The notes: generated by a model from the sequence alone, not told the origin. A stretch of 64,000 nucleotides of DNA from Paractinoplanes brasiliensis (GCF_004362215.1 NZ_SNWR01000001.1:6864001-6928000), one strand, 5' to 3'. Positions 35,101-44,724 are shown, counted from the first letter of the stretch. Program-made: numbers and translations.

Positions 35101-36104
35101 CTCGTGCCTCCCTTGACTCGGCGGCCGGCGGTTGCCGGAACGCCGGACTTCTTCGGCGCGGCGGTCCTTTTCGGCGCCGTACGTCGCACGGGCGGGGCCG
35201 CGGGCTGCTCGACGGCGTCCAGCGCGACCAGCCGGTCACCGGCGGCCAGCCGCACCCAGATCAGGAAGGCCCCGGACGCCGCCGCGGCGATCGAGGCCGT
35301 GCCGGTCAGGAACGCGAACCGGCCGGAGACGAGGTCGGGCATCGAACGCTCGGACAGCGTCACCGCGGCCAGGCCGACCAGCGCCGCCACCCCGGTCACA
35401 CCGCCGATCACGAGCAGCGGCACCGTCACCAGGCGGCTGGGCGGCTGGGTGCCACCGGGGGCGTTCCACCGGCGTACGCGAACCAGGAAAGCGGCCAGGG
35501 CGGCCCACGCCATCGCGACGGCGAGCGCGGCCACGGTGTCGCTCGGCCGGTGCCACTCGGCCCAGACCGTGGCGACCGCGATCACCGTGACGTACGCGAA
35601 GCCGGCCAGGGCGACCGTGCCGCGCAGGGCCTGCGGCAGCACCAGGACGACCGCGAACGCCACCGAGGCCGCGGCCGTGGTGTGCCCGGACGGGAACGAG
35701 TTCGGCATCGCGAAACCGTCGAGGTCGGGCCGGGGCAGGTGGGTCTTCATCAGCTGCGTCGTGAGGTTCGCGCCGATCACCAGCAGCGCCGCGCCGAGCG
35801 CCAGGTCGAGCCGGCGGCGCAGTACGCCGAAGACGGCGGCGAACAGGCAGACGAGCACCAGACTGGCCAGGCTGGTGCCGTTGAGCGTGCGCTCGAGCAC
35901 CTCGACCACCCGGGCGTGGTCGACGTCGGCCCCGCGCATCGCCACCGTGTCGACCCGCTGGCCGAGGGTGGTGCGCACGAAGACTTGGTAGAGCGCGCCG
36001 GTCGCGGTCGCGGCAAGCAGCGCGACGGCGATCGGCATGAGCAGGTGACGGGCGCCGCGGGGACGCGCGGGGGTCGCCTGCTGGGGGGACGCCAGGACCG
36101 TCAT
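35097..36104 (-). CDS. PAP2-family membrane phosphatase
   Basis: A 335-residue membrane protein with several TM helices and the PAP2 motifs KTHLPRPDLDG, PSGHTTAAASVA and WAEWHRPSDTVAAL (catalytic His residues). Members dephosphorylate lipid phosphates such as undecaprenyl pyrophosphate or phosphatidic acid at the outer membrane face. The last 45 residues are a basic RRTAPKRTAAPKKSG tail, probably cytosolic and possibly nucleic-acid- or membrane-contacting. AGGAGAAGGA lies before ATG 36104. First gene of a two-gene operon with the stress protein. Confidence 0.85.
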   Translation of the reverse strand: MTVLASPQQATPARPRGARHLLMPIAVALLAATATGALYQVFVRTTLGQRVDTVAMRGADVDHARVVEVLERTLNGTSLASLVLVCLFAAVFGVLRRRLDLALGAALLVIGANLTTQLMKTHLPRPDLDGFAMPNSFPSGHTTAAASVAFAVVLVLPQALRGTVALAGFAYVTVIAVATVWAEWHRPSDTVAALAVAMAWAALAAFLVRVRRWNAPGGTQPPSRLVTVPLLVIGGVTGVAALVGLAAVTLSERSMPDLVSGRFAFLTGTASIAAAASGAFLIWVRLAAGDRLVALDAVEQPAAPPVRRTAPKRTAAPKKSGVPATAGRRVKGGTR

Positions 36105-36265
36105 GGGCGGTGTCCTTCTCCTGCGGGTGGGACGAGGCGCATGCGGATTGCCCAGCCGGCCGCTTTTCTAAGCCCCTGAATCATAAGCCACCTCCGTCCC
36201 ACCGGCGTACGGGCGCAACTGTTCCGCACCCTGATGCGATCTGACCTCGCAACGGCCCGCCCCGA

Positions 36266-36297
36266 CCTTCGTAACTGACGCCCCCGTTACGAAGGAG
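36266..36297 (+). promoter_or_regulatory. Hairpin overlapping the ribosome-binding site of the glucosaminidase gene
   Basis: CCTTCGTAAC (36266-36275) pairs with GTTACGAAGG (36286-36295) around a 10-base loop. The right arm contains the start of GAAGGAG, the ribosome site for ATG 36308. It could sequester initiation or be a protein operator. It does not look like a riboswitch class I know. Confidence 0.5.
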
Positions 36298-36307
36298 ACG
36301 TTTTCTG

Positions 36308-37480
36308 ATGAGGCAGTACGCCCGCCGGTTCGCCGGCCCTCTGCTGGTGTTCGCCGTCGGCGCCGGTCTCGTGACCGCGCCTGCCGCGGCGTACGCGGCC
36401 GGGGTCACCGCCACGGTCGATGTGCGCAGCACGCTCAAGGTGCGTTCCGCGCCGTCCCTGGCCGCCAAGGTGGTGGGCTCGCTGCGGGACAACCAGCGGG
36501 TCACCGCGCTCTGTTCGGTCACCGGCCAGAAGGTCCGGGGTTCAGTGCGCACCACGACCCAGTGGGACAAGCTGAGCAACGGCAAGTACGTCACCCACGC
36601 GTACGTGCGCACCAGCACGAGCCTGCCGTGCTGCGCGACCAAGTCGCCGCAGGCCCAGGCGGTCAAGGCCAAGCCCGGCACGACGGTCAAGAAGCCCGCT
36701 GCCGCGGCGAAGCACAAGGTCGGCACGGTCAAGAGCTCCGACGGCAAGGTCAACATCCGGACCGGCCCGTGGACCAGCTCGCCGGTCAAGCGCGCGGTCG
36801 CCAGCGGTGTCAAGGTCAACGGGGTCTGCTACGTGCAGGGCACCCGGATCGTCGGCACGGTCCGCACGACCACCCAGTGGAACCGCCTGTCCGACGGCAC
36901 CTACATCTCCCACGCGTACGTCGTGACCCCGGCCCTGTCGGTCTGCCCCGGCGCCCCGGTCAGCAAGCCGGCGACCCCGGCCCCGGCCCCGGCCGCGACG
37001 CTGACCCCGGAGCAGTTCATCAGGGCCGCCGTGCCGGGCGCGCAGCAGGGCTGGCGTGAGTACGGCGTGCCCGCGTCGGTCACCATCGCCCAGGCGATCC
37101 TCGAGTCGGGCTGGGGCCGCAGCAGCCTGTCGACCGTCGACCGCAACTACTTCGGCATCAAGTGCCAGAACGGCAAGTACGGCACGCTGGCCAACGGCTG
37201 CCACAACTACGTCACCCAGGAGTGCACGAAGGCGGGCTCCTGCTTCTCGACGACGGCCAGTTTCCGCACGTACGCGACGATGGCGCACTCGTTCCGCGAC
37301 CACGGCAACTTCCTGCGGGTGAACTCCCGGTACGCCGGCGCGTTCAACTACACCAAGCAGGCCAACAGCTTCATCTGGAAGGTGTGGAAGGCCGGGTACG
37401 CCACCGACCCCAACTACTACACCAAGATCACCACGCTGATGGCGCAGCGGAACCTCTATCAGTACGACGTCTGGAAGTAA
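36308..37480 (+). CDS. Secreted SH3-domain glucosaminidase (cell-wall hydrolase)
   Basis: A 390-residue exported hydrolase. A signal peptide ends near AYAAG (residue 31). Two bacterial SH3-like domains follow: VDVRSTLKVRSAPSLAAKVVGSL and VNIRTGPWTSSPVKRAVASG, each closing with TTTQW plus THAYV or SHAYV. A Pro/Ala linker leads to a GH73/FlgJ-type glucosaminidase domain (VTIAQAILESGWGRSSLS, NYFGIKCQ, FRTYATMAHSFRDHGNFL). The Glu in ILESGWG is the expected catalytic acid. It cuts peptidoglycan glycan strands during growth or division. Terminator follows directly. Confidence 0.9.
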   Translation: MRQYARRFAGPLLVFAVGAGLVTAPAAAYAAGVTATVDVRSTLKVRSAPSLAAKVVGSLRDNQRVTALCSVTGQKVRGSVRTTTQWDKLSNGKYVTHAYVRTSTSLPCCATKSPQAQAVKAKPGTTVKKPAAAAKHKVGTVKSSDGKVNIRTGPWTSSPVKRAVASGVKVNGVCYVQGTRIVGTVRTTTQWNRLSDGTYISHAYVVTPALSVCPGAPVSKPATPAPAPAATLTPEQFIRAAVPGAQQGWREYGVPASVTIAQAILESGWGRSSLSTVDRNYFGIKCQNGKYGTLANGCHNYVTQECTKAGSCFSTTASFRTYATMAHSFRDHGNFLRVNSRYAGAFNYTKQANSFIWKVWKAGYATDPNYYTKITTLMAQRNLYQYDVWK

Positions 37481-37493
37481 GCGAGATCCTCTC

Positions 37494-37530
37494 GCCCCCG
37501 TCGGCCGAACCGGGCCGACGGGGGCGTTTT
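37494..37530 (+). terminator. Terminator between the glucosaminidase and histidine kinase genes
   Basis: GCCCCCGTCGGCC (37494-37506) pairs with GGCCGACGGGGGC (37513-37525), followed by GTTTT. It ends only 8 bp before the kinase ATG. Confidence 0.9.
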
Positions 37531-37537
37531 GGGTTTT

Positions 37538-39949
37538 ATGCTCGTTTTGGTGAAGCGACGGGAGCACTCTGCCGGACGCCTCAGCGGTCTCCTGGTCGCC
37601 GGGGTTGTCTTCGTCGTCGGCCTCACCGTCGTGATCGCCGTCCACGCCGGGTTGCGCTCGACGCAGCGCGACAACGCCGAGCGGGTCATGGACCAGCGCA
37701 CCGCCGTGGCCCAGGCCGCGGTGCGCACCGAGACGGAGCGCTACCGGTCGCTGGTCGAGGCCACGGCCGCCGGGTTCCGCACCGACGACGCGTTGACCTG
37801 GGACGACTTCGACACCGCGACCGCGCCGCTGGCCTCGGCCAACCTGATCGGCGCGGCCTCGCTGGGCTTCGTCGTTCCCGCCACCGACGAGCAGATCCCC
37901 GCCGTGCAGCGGCTCTGGCGCTCGCGGGGGGCCGAAGGCCTGACGCTACGGGCCACCGAGCCGCGCGACGAGCACTTCTTCACGATCTTCACCCGCCCGC
38001 TGCACAACGCCGGGCAGGCGAGGAACGGGCTCGACGTCTCGGCCGCGCCCGAGGCGGCGGCGGCTCTGGAGGAGTCCCGCCGCGTCGGCCGGCCCACCGT
38101 CTCCGACACGTACGTGCTGCTGCGCGACCGCCGTCTGCCGCCCGAGCAGCAGCAGCTTTCGTTTGTCTTCGCCGCGCCGGTCTGGACGCCGGCCAGCCGG
38201 CCCGAGTTCCGCGGCTGGGTCGTCCTGGGCCTGCGCGGGCAGGACTTCCTCTCCGGCGTGCTGGCCACCGTCGGCCAGGGAAAGCTCGACGGCCGGCTGC
38301 TGGCCACCGGGCGCGACGGCGGCCGGCCCGTGGTCGCCGAGCACACCGTGCCCGGCACGCCCGACCTGCGCCGCAGCGTCGACCTGCCGGTCGCGGACCG
38401 GGTCTGGACGCTGCTGACGCAGGCCGACGCGGCACGACTGCCCGGTGCGTCCAGCACCCTGCCGCTGACCCTGCTGCTCACCGGCATCGCCATGACCGTG
38501 CTGCTGGCCGGCCTGGTCTACGTGCTGGCCACCGGCCGGGCCCGCGCGGTGGCGCGTGTGCAGGAGGCGACGGCCGAGCTGCGCGCGGCCGAGGAGGAGA
38601 GCCGCCGCCAGGCCGTGCTGCTCGGCGCAATCATGGCGAGCATCACCGACGCCGTGGGCGTCGTCGACGAGAACGGGGCCTTCCTGCTGCACAACCCGGC
38701 CGCGCGGGCCCTGCTCGGGGTCACGGAGGACACCGACGACCCGAACGCCTGGCAGCAGCACTACGGCCTGTACGAGCCGGACGGCCGCACCCCGTTCCCG
38801 GTCGAGGACATGCCGCTGATGCGTGCCCTGCGCGGAGAGCCCTGCGACGGCGTCGAGATGGTGCTGCGCAACGCCCAACGGCCCGAGGGCATCCTCGTCA
38901 GCGTCGACGGCCGCCCCCTGGACACCAGCGCCGGGCGGCACGGCGCGGTGGCGGTCTTCCGCGACATCACCGAGCTGCGCCGCTACGAGAACGACCTGGC
39001 CGTCTTCGCGGGCGTGGTGGCGCACGACCTCAAGGCCCCGCTGGCCGTGATCCGCGGGCACTGCGAGGCCGCCCGTGACGACCTCGACGAGTCGCCGGGC
39101 GAGGTGCGGGGCAGCCTCGACCGGATCATCCTGGCCGTCGACCGGATGGCGGCCCTCATCGACACGCTGCTGGCGTACACGACCGCCCGTGACGCCCCGC
39201 TGCGCACCCGCCGGGTCGACCTCGAGGCGCTGGTGGCCGAGGTGGTCCAGGACCATACGGCCCACCTGCCTCCGGACGGCCGGCCACGGATCCACGTGGC
39301 GGCGCTGCCGGTCGTCGAGGCCGACCCGGCGATGCTGCGGCACGTGCTGGACAACCTGATCGGCAACGCCCTGAAGTACGTGCGGCCCGGCACCGCCCCG
39401 CGGGTCGAGGTCACGGGCCACCCGTCCGGTGGGACGTGGGCCCGGATCGAGGTCGCGGACCGGGGGATCGGCATCCCGGACAGCGACAAGCCCGACATCT
39501 TCACCAGCTTCCACCGGGCCCACGCCGAGGCCGGTTACTCCGGCACCGGGCTGGGCCTGGCCATCTGCAAACGGATCGTCGAACGGCACGGCGGCGAGAT
39601 CGACGTGGCCGACAACCCGGGCGGCGGCACCCGGTTCGGCTTCACCCTGCCGGTGCCCGTCGGGGACGGCTCCACTCCGCCCGCGCCTGCCGCCGCCCGG
39701 ACGGCGCCCGCCCAGCCACGTGATGACGGCTTCACCGAGAACGAGGAGGAGACCATGGACGAGACCGATGAGGCGGCCGCCCGCGCGGCCCTGGAACGCG
39801 CGTTGGCCCAGCGTGCCGCGATGGAGAACGCCCGGCTGCCCGGCCTGAGCGCCCTGCCCGCCGCAGACCCCTCCGGGCACGACCCGGCGGCGGCCCCGCT
39901 GCGCGCGCCTGTGCCCGACCGCCATTCGACGTCGGCCGGGGCGGAGTGA
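37538..39949 (+). CDS. CHASE-PAS sensor histidine kinase
   Basis: An 803-residue membrane sensor. TM1 (LLVAGVVFVVGLTVVIAV) and TM2 (LTLLLTGIAMTVLLAGLVYVLA) enclose a roughly 240-residue CHASE-type outer domain (RYRSLVEATAAGF ... DEHFFTIFTRPL). A short coiled coil, a PAS domain (AIMASITDAVGVVDENGAFLLHNPAARALLG), a HisKA domain with phosphoacceptor VVAHDLKAPLAV and an HATPase domain (NLIGNALKY, DRGIGIPD, GTGLGLAICK) follow. The last 100 residues are Pro-rich then acidic-helical. No response regulator adjoins. ATG 37538 is only 8 bp past a terminator; GTG 37550 is possible. No clear ribosome site is seen. Confidence 0.9.
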   Translation: MLVLVKRREHSAGRLSGLLVAGVVFVVGLTVVIAVHAGLRSTQRDNAERVMDQRTAVAQAAVRTETERYRSLVEATAAGFRTDDALTWDDFDTATAPLASANLIGAASLGFVVPATDEQIPAVQRLWRSRGAEGLTLRATEPRDEHFFTIFTRPLHNAGQARNGLDVSAAPEAAAALEESRRVGRPTVSDTYVLLRDRRLPPEQQQLSFVFAAPVWTPASRPEFRGWVVLGLRGQDFLSGVLATVGQGKLDGRLLATGRDGGRPVVAEHTVPGTPDLRRSVDLPVADRVWTLLTQADAARLPGASSTLPLTLLLTGIAMTVLLAGLVYVLATGRARAVARVQEATAELRAAEEESRRQAVLLGAIMASITDAVGVVDENGAFLLHNPAARALLGVTEDTDDPNAWQQHYGLYEPDGRTPFPVEDMPLMRALRGEPCDGVEMVLRNAQRPEGILVSVDGRPLDTSAGRHGAVAVFRDITELRRYENDLAVFAGVVAHDLKAPLAVIRGHCEAARDDLDESPGEVRGSLDRIILAVDRMAALIDTLLAYTTARDAPLRTRRVDLEALVAEVVQDHTAHLPPDGRPRIHVAALPVVEADPAMLRHVLDNLIGNALKYVRPGTAPRVEVTGHPSGGTWARIEVADRGIGIPDSDKPDIFTSFHRAHAEAGYSGTGLGLAICKRIVERHGGEIDVADNPGGGTRFGFTLPVPVGDGSTPPAPAAARTAPAQPRDDGFTENEEETMDETDEAAARAALERALAQRAAMENARLPGLSALPAADPSGHDPAAAPLRAPVPDRHSTSAGAE
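39755..39949 (+). CDS. Possible internal start giving a 64-residue tail peptide
   Basis: Inside the histidine-kinase frame, AGGAGG (39744-39749) stands five bases before an in-frame ATG at 39755. This is a better initiation signal than that of the kinase itself. The product would be MDETDEAAARAALERALAQR ... ending DRHSTSAGAE, an acidic then Ala-rich helix with a Pro-rich end. It may be made separately or may be only part of the kinase tail. Confidence 0.3.
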   Translation: MDETDEAAARAALERALAQRAAMENARLPGLSALPAADPSGHDPAAAPLRAPVPDRHSTSAGAE

Positions 39950-39971
39950 CCGCGGTGGCAGGATGGGAGTC

Positions 39972-40751
39972 ATGACGATTCCCGCCCTGCCGCTGGCCGG
40001 CTCCTCCCTGCGGATGCCGCTGCTCGGCTTCGGCACGTGGCAGTTGCGCGGCGACGCGGCCTACCAGGCTGTCCGGGACGCGCTCGAGGCCGGTTACCGC
40101 TACCTCGACACCGCGACCATGTACGGCAACGAGGCCGAGGTCGGCCGGGCCCTGCGCGACTCCGGCGTGCCCCGCGACGAGGTCTTCGTGACCACGAAGT
40201 TGCCGCCCGAGCGGGCCGGCAAGGAACGCGCCACGATCGACGCCTCGCTGCGCGCCCTCGGCCTCGACGCGGTCGACCTGTGGCTGATCCACTGGCCGCC
40301 GAGCCGGGGCCGCTCGGTCCGGGTGTGGCGCGAATTCCTCAAGGCCCGCGACGAGGGCCTGGTCCGCGCCGTCGGCGTCAGCAACTACGACTCCGGCGAG
40401 ATCGACGAGCTCTTCGACGAGACCGGCGAGCGTCCCGCGGTCAACCAGATCCGCTTCGGCCCGTCCCTCTACGACCCGGCGATCGTGGCCGCCCACCGCG
40501 AACGCGACGTGGTGCTCGAGGGCTACTCCCCGTTCAAGACGACCAACCTGCACGACCCGGCCCTGACCCGCATAGCCGCCGCCCACGGCGTCGACCCGGC
40601 CCGCGTCGTGCTGCGCTGGCACATTCAGCACGAAATCGTCGTCATCCCCAAGTCGGCCACCCCGGAACGCATAGCCCGCAACGCCGACCTCGACGGCTTC
40701 GTCCTCACTCCCGACGAGATGACCACCATCAACAACCTGGGGCACCGGTGA
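39972..40751 (+). CDS. Aldo/keto reductase
   Basis: A 259-residue NADPH-dependent AKR barrel. The catalytic tetrad region is visible: GYRYLDTATMYGNEAEVG (Asp and Tyr), TTKLPP (Lys), LWLIHWPP (His). The cofactor site follows (GYSPFKTTNLHD and IPKSATPERIARN). It reduces small aldehydes or ketones; this subgroup includes 2,5-diketogluconate reductases. ATG 39972 is preferred, ATG 39963 is possible. It follows the kinase gene by 22 bp and may share its transcript. Confidence 0.9.
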   Translation: MTIPALPLAGSSLRMPLLGFGTWQLRGDAAYQAVRDALEAGYRYLDTATMYGNEAEVGRALRDSGVPRDEVFVTTKLPPERAGKERATIDASLRALGLDAVDLWLIHWPPSRGRSVRVWREFLKARDEGLVRAVGVSNYDSGEIDELFDETGERPAVNQIRFGPSLYDPAIVAAHRERDVVLEGYSPFKTTNLHDPALTRIAAAHGVDPARVVLRWHIQHEIVVIPKSATPERIARNADLDGFVLTPDEMTTINNLGHR

Positions 40752-40830
40752 CCAACGGCTGATTCCCGGGTGGGTGGGCGGTGTTAATCACCAGGCGTTT
40801 CTGGTGGGATCCGCCTATTCTTGCTGCGCG

Positions 40831-43800
40831 ATGTCGACAACACCCGAACTCCGTGACCGGCTGGCCGACCTTCTTCCGCGTGACAGTCACCGCCTGGGGC
40901 GGCGGCTGGAGGGCACCCGGCGCATCAAGGACGAGACCGCCCGCGCCGCGGCGCTGAGTGAGATCTCGGCCGAGATCGACCGGGCCGCGGAACGCCTGGC
41001 CGCCCGGGTGGCGAGCGTGCCCCCGATCAGCTATCCCGAGTCGCTACCGGTCAGTCAGCGCAAGGACGACATCGCCGCCGCGATCCGGGATCACCAGGTG
41101 GTGGTGGTCGCGGGCGAGACCGGCTCGGGCAAGACGACCCAGATCCCCAAGATCTGCATGGAGCTGGGGCGGGGCGTACGCGGGCAGATCGGGCACACCC
41201 AGCCCCGGCGCATCGCCGCCCGCACGGTCGCCGAGCGCATCGCTGAGGAGGTCGGGCGCCCGCTCGGCACCACGGTCGGTTACAAGGTGCGTTTCACCGA
41301 CCAGGCCGGCGACGACACCATGGTCAAGGTGATGACGGACGGCATCCTGCTGGCCGAGATCCAGAACGACCGCAATCTGTACCGGTACGACACGCTGATC
41401 ATCGACGAGGCCCACGAGCGCAGCCTCAACATCGACTTCATCCTCGGCTACCTGCGCGAGCTGCTGCCCCGCCGCCCCGACCTCAAGCTGATCATCACGT
41501 CGGCCACGATCGAGACGCAGCGCTTCGCCGAGCACTTCGCCGACAAGGACGGCAAACCCGCGCCGGTCATCGAGGTCTCGGGCCGGACGTTCCCGGTCGA
41601 GGTGCGCTACCGGCCCCTCGTGGCGCTCAACGAGGACGACGAGACCGAAGAGCCCATGGACCAGGTCGACGGCATCGCCGAGGCGGTCGACGAGCTGGGC
41701 CGCGAGGGCGACGGCGACATCCTGGTGTTCCTCTCCGGTGAGCGCGAGATCCGCGACACCGCCGACGCGCTGGCCAAACGGAACCTCAGAAACACCGACA
41801 TCGTTCCCCTGTACGGGCGTCTGTCCGCGGCCGAGCAGCACAGGGTGTTCGAGCGGCACTCCCAGCGCCGCGTCGTGCTCGCCACCAACGTCGCCGAGAC
41901 CTCGCTCACCGTCCCGGGCATCCGGTACGTCATCGACCCCGGCACGGCGCGGATCAGCCGGTACTCGCACCGGCTGAAGGTGCAGCGCCTGCCCATCGAA
42001 CCGGTGTCGCAGGCCAGCGCCAACCAGCGCAAGGGCCGCTGCGGCCGGGTCGCCGACGGCATCTGCATCCGGCTGTACTCCGAGGAGGACTTCGAGGGCC
42101 GCCCGGAGTTCACCGAGCCCGAGATCCTGCGCACCAACCTGGCCAGCGTCATCCTGCAGATGACCAACCTGGGGCTGGGTGACCTGGCCCGGTTCCCCTT
42201 CATCGACCCGCCGGACCGCCGCAACATCACCGACGGCATCAAACTGCTCGAGGAGCTGGGCGCGCTCGACCAGCGCAAGCTCACCCCGCTCGGCCGCCAG
42301 CTGGCGCAGCTCCCGGTCGACCCGCGGCTGGCGCGCATGGTCATCGAGGCCGACCGGCAGGAGTGCGTGGCCGAGGTCATGGTGATCGCGGCCGCGCTGT
42401 CCATCCAGGATCCGCGCGAGCGCCCGGCCGAGAAACAGCAGCAGGCCGACGAGAAACACGCCCGGTTCACCGACAAGGAATCGGACTTCTTCAGCTATCT
42501 CAACCTGTGGCGTTACTTGCGCGAGAAACAGCAGGAGCTGAGCGGCAACCAGTTCCGCCGGCTGTGCCGCAGCGAATTCCTCAACTACCTGCGCGTACGG
42601 GAATGGCAGGACATCTACGCCCAGCTCAAACAGGTTTCCCGTACGCTCGGACTGTCGCTCGTCGAGGATCGCGAGGACGTCGCCGCCGGGCAGAACGTAC
42701 ACACCGCACTGCTTTCCGGCCTGCTCTCGCACATCGGGTTGAAGGACACCGACAAGCGCGAATACCTGGGCGCACGCGGGGCCAAGTTCGCCATTTTCCC
42801 GGGCTCGGCGCTGTTCAAGAAGCAGCCGCGCTGGGTGATGTCGGCCGAGCTCGTCGAGACCAGCCGCCTGTGGGGCCGGGTCAACGCCCGCATCGAACCC
42901 GAATGGGCCGAGAAACTCGCCCCGCACCTGGTGAAACGCTCCTACTCGGAGCCGCACTGGGAAAAGAAGCAGGGCGCCGTGATGGCGTACGAGAAAGTGA
43001 CTTTGTACGGGCTGCCGATCGTGCCCCGGCGCAAAGTGGGTTACTCCAAGGTCGACCCGGTGGTGTCGCGGGAACTGTTCATCCGGCACGCGCTGGTCGA
43101 GGGCGACTGGGACACCCACCACAGGTTCTTCACCGACAACGCGAAACTGCTGGCCCAGATCGAGGAGATCGAGAACAGGGCCCGCCGGCGCGACATCGCG
43201 GTCGACGACGAGACCGTGTACGCGCTGTACGACGCCCGCATTCCGGCCGACGTGGTCTCGGCGCGGCATTTCGACGCGTGGTGGAAGAAGGCCCGGCGCG
43301 ACGATCCCGAACTGCTCACGTTCACCCGCGAGCTGCTGGTCAACAGCGGGCGCGACTCGGTCGACCCCAACGCGTACCCGGACGCCTGGCTCGCCAACGG
43401 GGTACGGCTGCCCCTCTCGTACGAGTTCGAGCCCAACTCGACGGCCGACGGCGTCACCGTGACCGTGCCGCTGCCGCTGCTCAACAAGCTCGACCCGGAG
43501 GACTTCGTCTGGTCGGTGCCCGGTTTCCGCAAGGACGTCGTGATCGCCCTGATCCGGGCCCTGCCCAAGGCGTTGCGCACCAACTTCGTGCCCGTGCCGG
43601 ACTGGGCCGAGGCCGTGCTCGACAGGGTGCCGCCCCGCCGCGGCCCGCTGCCCGACGCGATCGCGGGCGAGCTGCGCCGCCTGACCGGCACGATCGTCCC
43701 GCGTGACGCCTGGCGGCCCGACCAGGTGCCCGAGCATCTGCGGGTCAACTTCCGGGTGGTCGACGAGCACGACAAGGTGCTGGGGGAGGGCCGCGACCTC

Positions 43801-44724
43801 GAGGTGCTGCGCCGCTCGCTGGCCCCCAAGGTGCAGCAGACGATCTCGAAGGCCGCCGGTGACATCGAACGCCGCGGGATCACCACCAACGACTTCGGGC
43901 AGCTGCCGCGCCGGGTCGCCCAGATGCGCGGCGGCTACGAGGTCAACGTCTTCCCGGCGCTCGTCGACGAGGGCGACAGCGTGGCGATCAAGGTCTTCGA
44001 GAGCGAGGCCGAGCAGCGTACGGCGATGGTGGCGGGCACACGCAAGCTGCTGTTGCTGACCCTGCCGCCGGCCGCGCGCTACCTGCAGGGACGGCTCGAC
44101 AACAAGGCCAAGCTCGAGCTCTCGCGCGGGAACCCGTACCGGTCGATCGCGGATCTTCTCGACGACTGTGCCGGCGCGGCGGTCGACAAGCTGGTGACGG
44201 ACGCGGGTGGCCCGGTGTGGTCGTCGATCGAGTTCGCCTCGCTGCGGGATGCCGTGCGGCAGGATCTGGTCGATGCCGTGGCGAACGTGGTCACCCAGGT
44301 GCGGCAGGTGCTGGCCACCGCGTACGACATCGACCAGCGCCTCAAGTCGCTGCGCGACCCGTCGATGCTGCCCGCCCTGGCCGACATCCGCCAGCAGCTC
44401 AAGGGCCTGGTGCACGCCGGGTTCGTGACCGAGACGGGCTGGCGGCAGCTGCACCACCTGCCGCGTTACCTGCGCGGCATCGTCTACCGCCTGGACCGCC
44501 TCGGCGGCACCCTGGCCCGCGACCGGCAGCTGATGGCCCAGATCCACGAGATCGAGGCGGAGTACCGCGAGCTGGCCGGGCTCGGCGCCCCGGCCGAGGG
44601 CTTACGGGAAATCCGCTGGATGATCGAGGAGCTGCGGATCAACTTCTTCGCCCAATCGTTGGGTACCGCCTATCCGATATCGGACAAACGGATCTTCAAG
44701 GCCATGGACCAGCTGCCCGTGTAG
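40831..44724 (+). CDS. hrpA: ATP-dependent DEAH-box RNA helicase HrpA
   Basis: A 1297-residue DEAH helicase of the HrpA type, acting on mRNA and stalled or collided ribosomes in other bacteria. Walker A is GETGSGKTTQ, then TQPRRIAARTVAERIAEE, DEAHERSLNIDF, SATIETQRFAEHF, the second RecA domain with TNVAETSLTVPGIRYVIDPG, and QRKGRCGRV. A winged-helix/ratchet and OB-fold follow, and the long C-terminal DUF3418 part fills the last 500 residues. ATG 40831 matches the family start; the extension back to 40774 is not used. Single-gene unit. Confidence 0.97.
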   Translation: MSTTPELRDRLADLLPRDSHRLGRRLEGTRRIKDETARAAALSEISAEIDRAAERLAARVASVPPISYPESLPVSQRKDDIAAAIRDHQVVVVAGETGSGKTTQIPKICMELGRGVRGQIGHTQPRRIAARTVAERIAEEVGRPLGTTVGYKVRFTDQAGDDTMVKVMTDGILLAEIQNDRNLYRYDTLIIDEAHERSLNIDFILGYLRELLPRRPDLKLIITSATIETQRFAEHFADKDGKPAPVIEVSGRTFPVEVRYRPLVALNEDDETEEPMDQVDGIAEAVDELGREGDGDILVFLSGEREIRDTADALAKRNLRNTDIVPLYGRLSAAEQHRVFERHSQRRVVLATNVAETSLTVPGIRYVIDPGTARISRYSHRLKVQRLPIEPVSQASANQRKGRCGRVADGICIRLYSEEDFEGRPEFTEPEILRTNLASVILQMTNLGLGDLARFPFIDPPDRRNITDGIKLLEELGALDQRKLTPLGRQLAQLPVDPRLARMVIEADRQECVAEVMVIAAALSIQDPRERPAEKQQQADEKHARFTDKESDFFSYLNLWRYLREKQQELSGNQFRRLCRSEFLNYLRVREWQDIYAQLKQVSRTLGLSLVEDREDVAAGQNVHTALLSGLLSHIGLKDTDKREYLGARGAKFAIFPGSALFKKQPRWVMSAELVETSRLWGRVNARIEPEWAEKLAPHLVKRSYSEPHWEKKQGAVMAYEKVTLYGLPIVPRRKVGYSKVDPVVSRELFIRHALVEGDWDTHHRFFTDNAKLLAQIEEIENRARRRDIAVDDETVYALYDARIPADVVSARHFDAWWKKARRDDPELLTFTRELLVNSGRDSVDPNAYPDAWLANGVRLPLSYEFEPNSTADGVTVTVPLPLLNKLDPEDFVWSVPGFRKDVVIALIRALPKALRTNFVPVPDWAEAVLDRVPPRRGPLPDAIAGELRRLTGTIVPRDAWRPDQVPEHLRVNFRVVDEHDKVLGEGRDLEVLRRSLAPKVQQTISKAAGDIERRGITTNDFGQLPRRVAQMRGGYEVNVFPALVDEGDSVAIKVFESEAEQRTAMVAGTRKLLLLTLPPAARYLQGRLDNKAKLELSRGNPYRSIADLLDDCAGAAVDKLVTDAGGPVWSSIEFASLRDAVRQDLVDAVANVVTQVRQVLATAYDIDQRLKSLRDPSMLPALADIRQQLKGLVHAGFVTETGWRQLHHLPRYLRGIVYRLDRLGGTLARDRQLMAQIHEIEAEYRELAGLGAPAEGLREIRWMIEELRINFFAQSLGTAYPISDKRIFKAMDQLPV

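Noticed and set aside
41044..44547. 1167-codon minus-strand frame over hrpA
   Set aside because: Pure antisense shadow; hrpA carries all helicase motifs in the plus frame.
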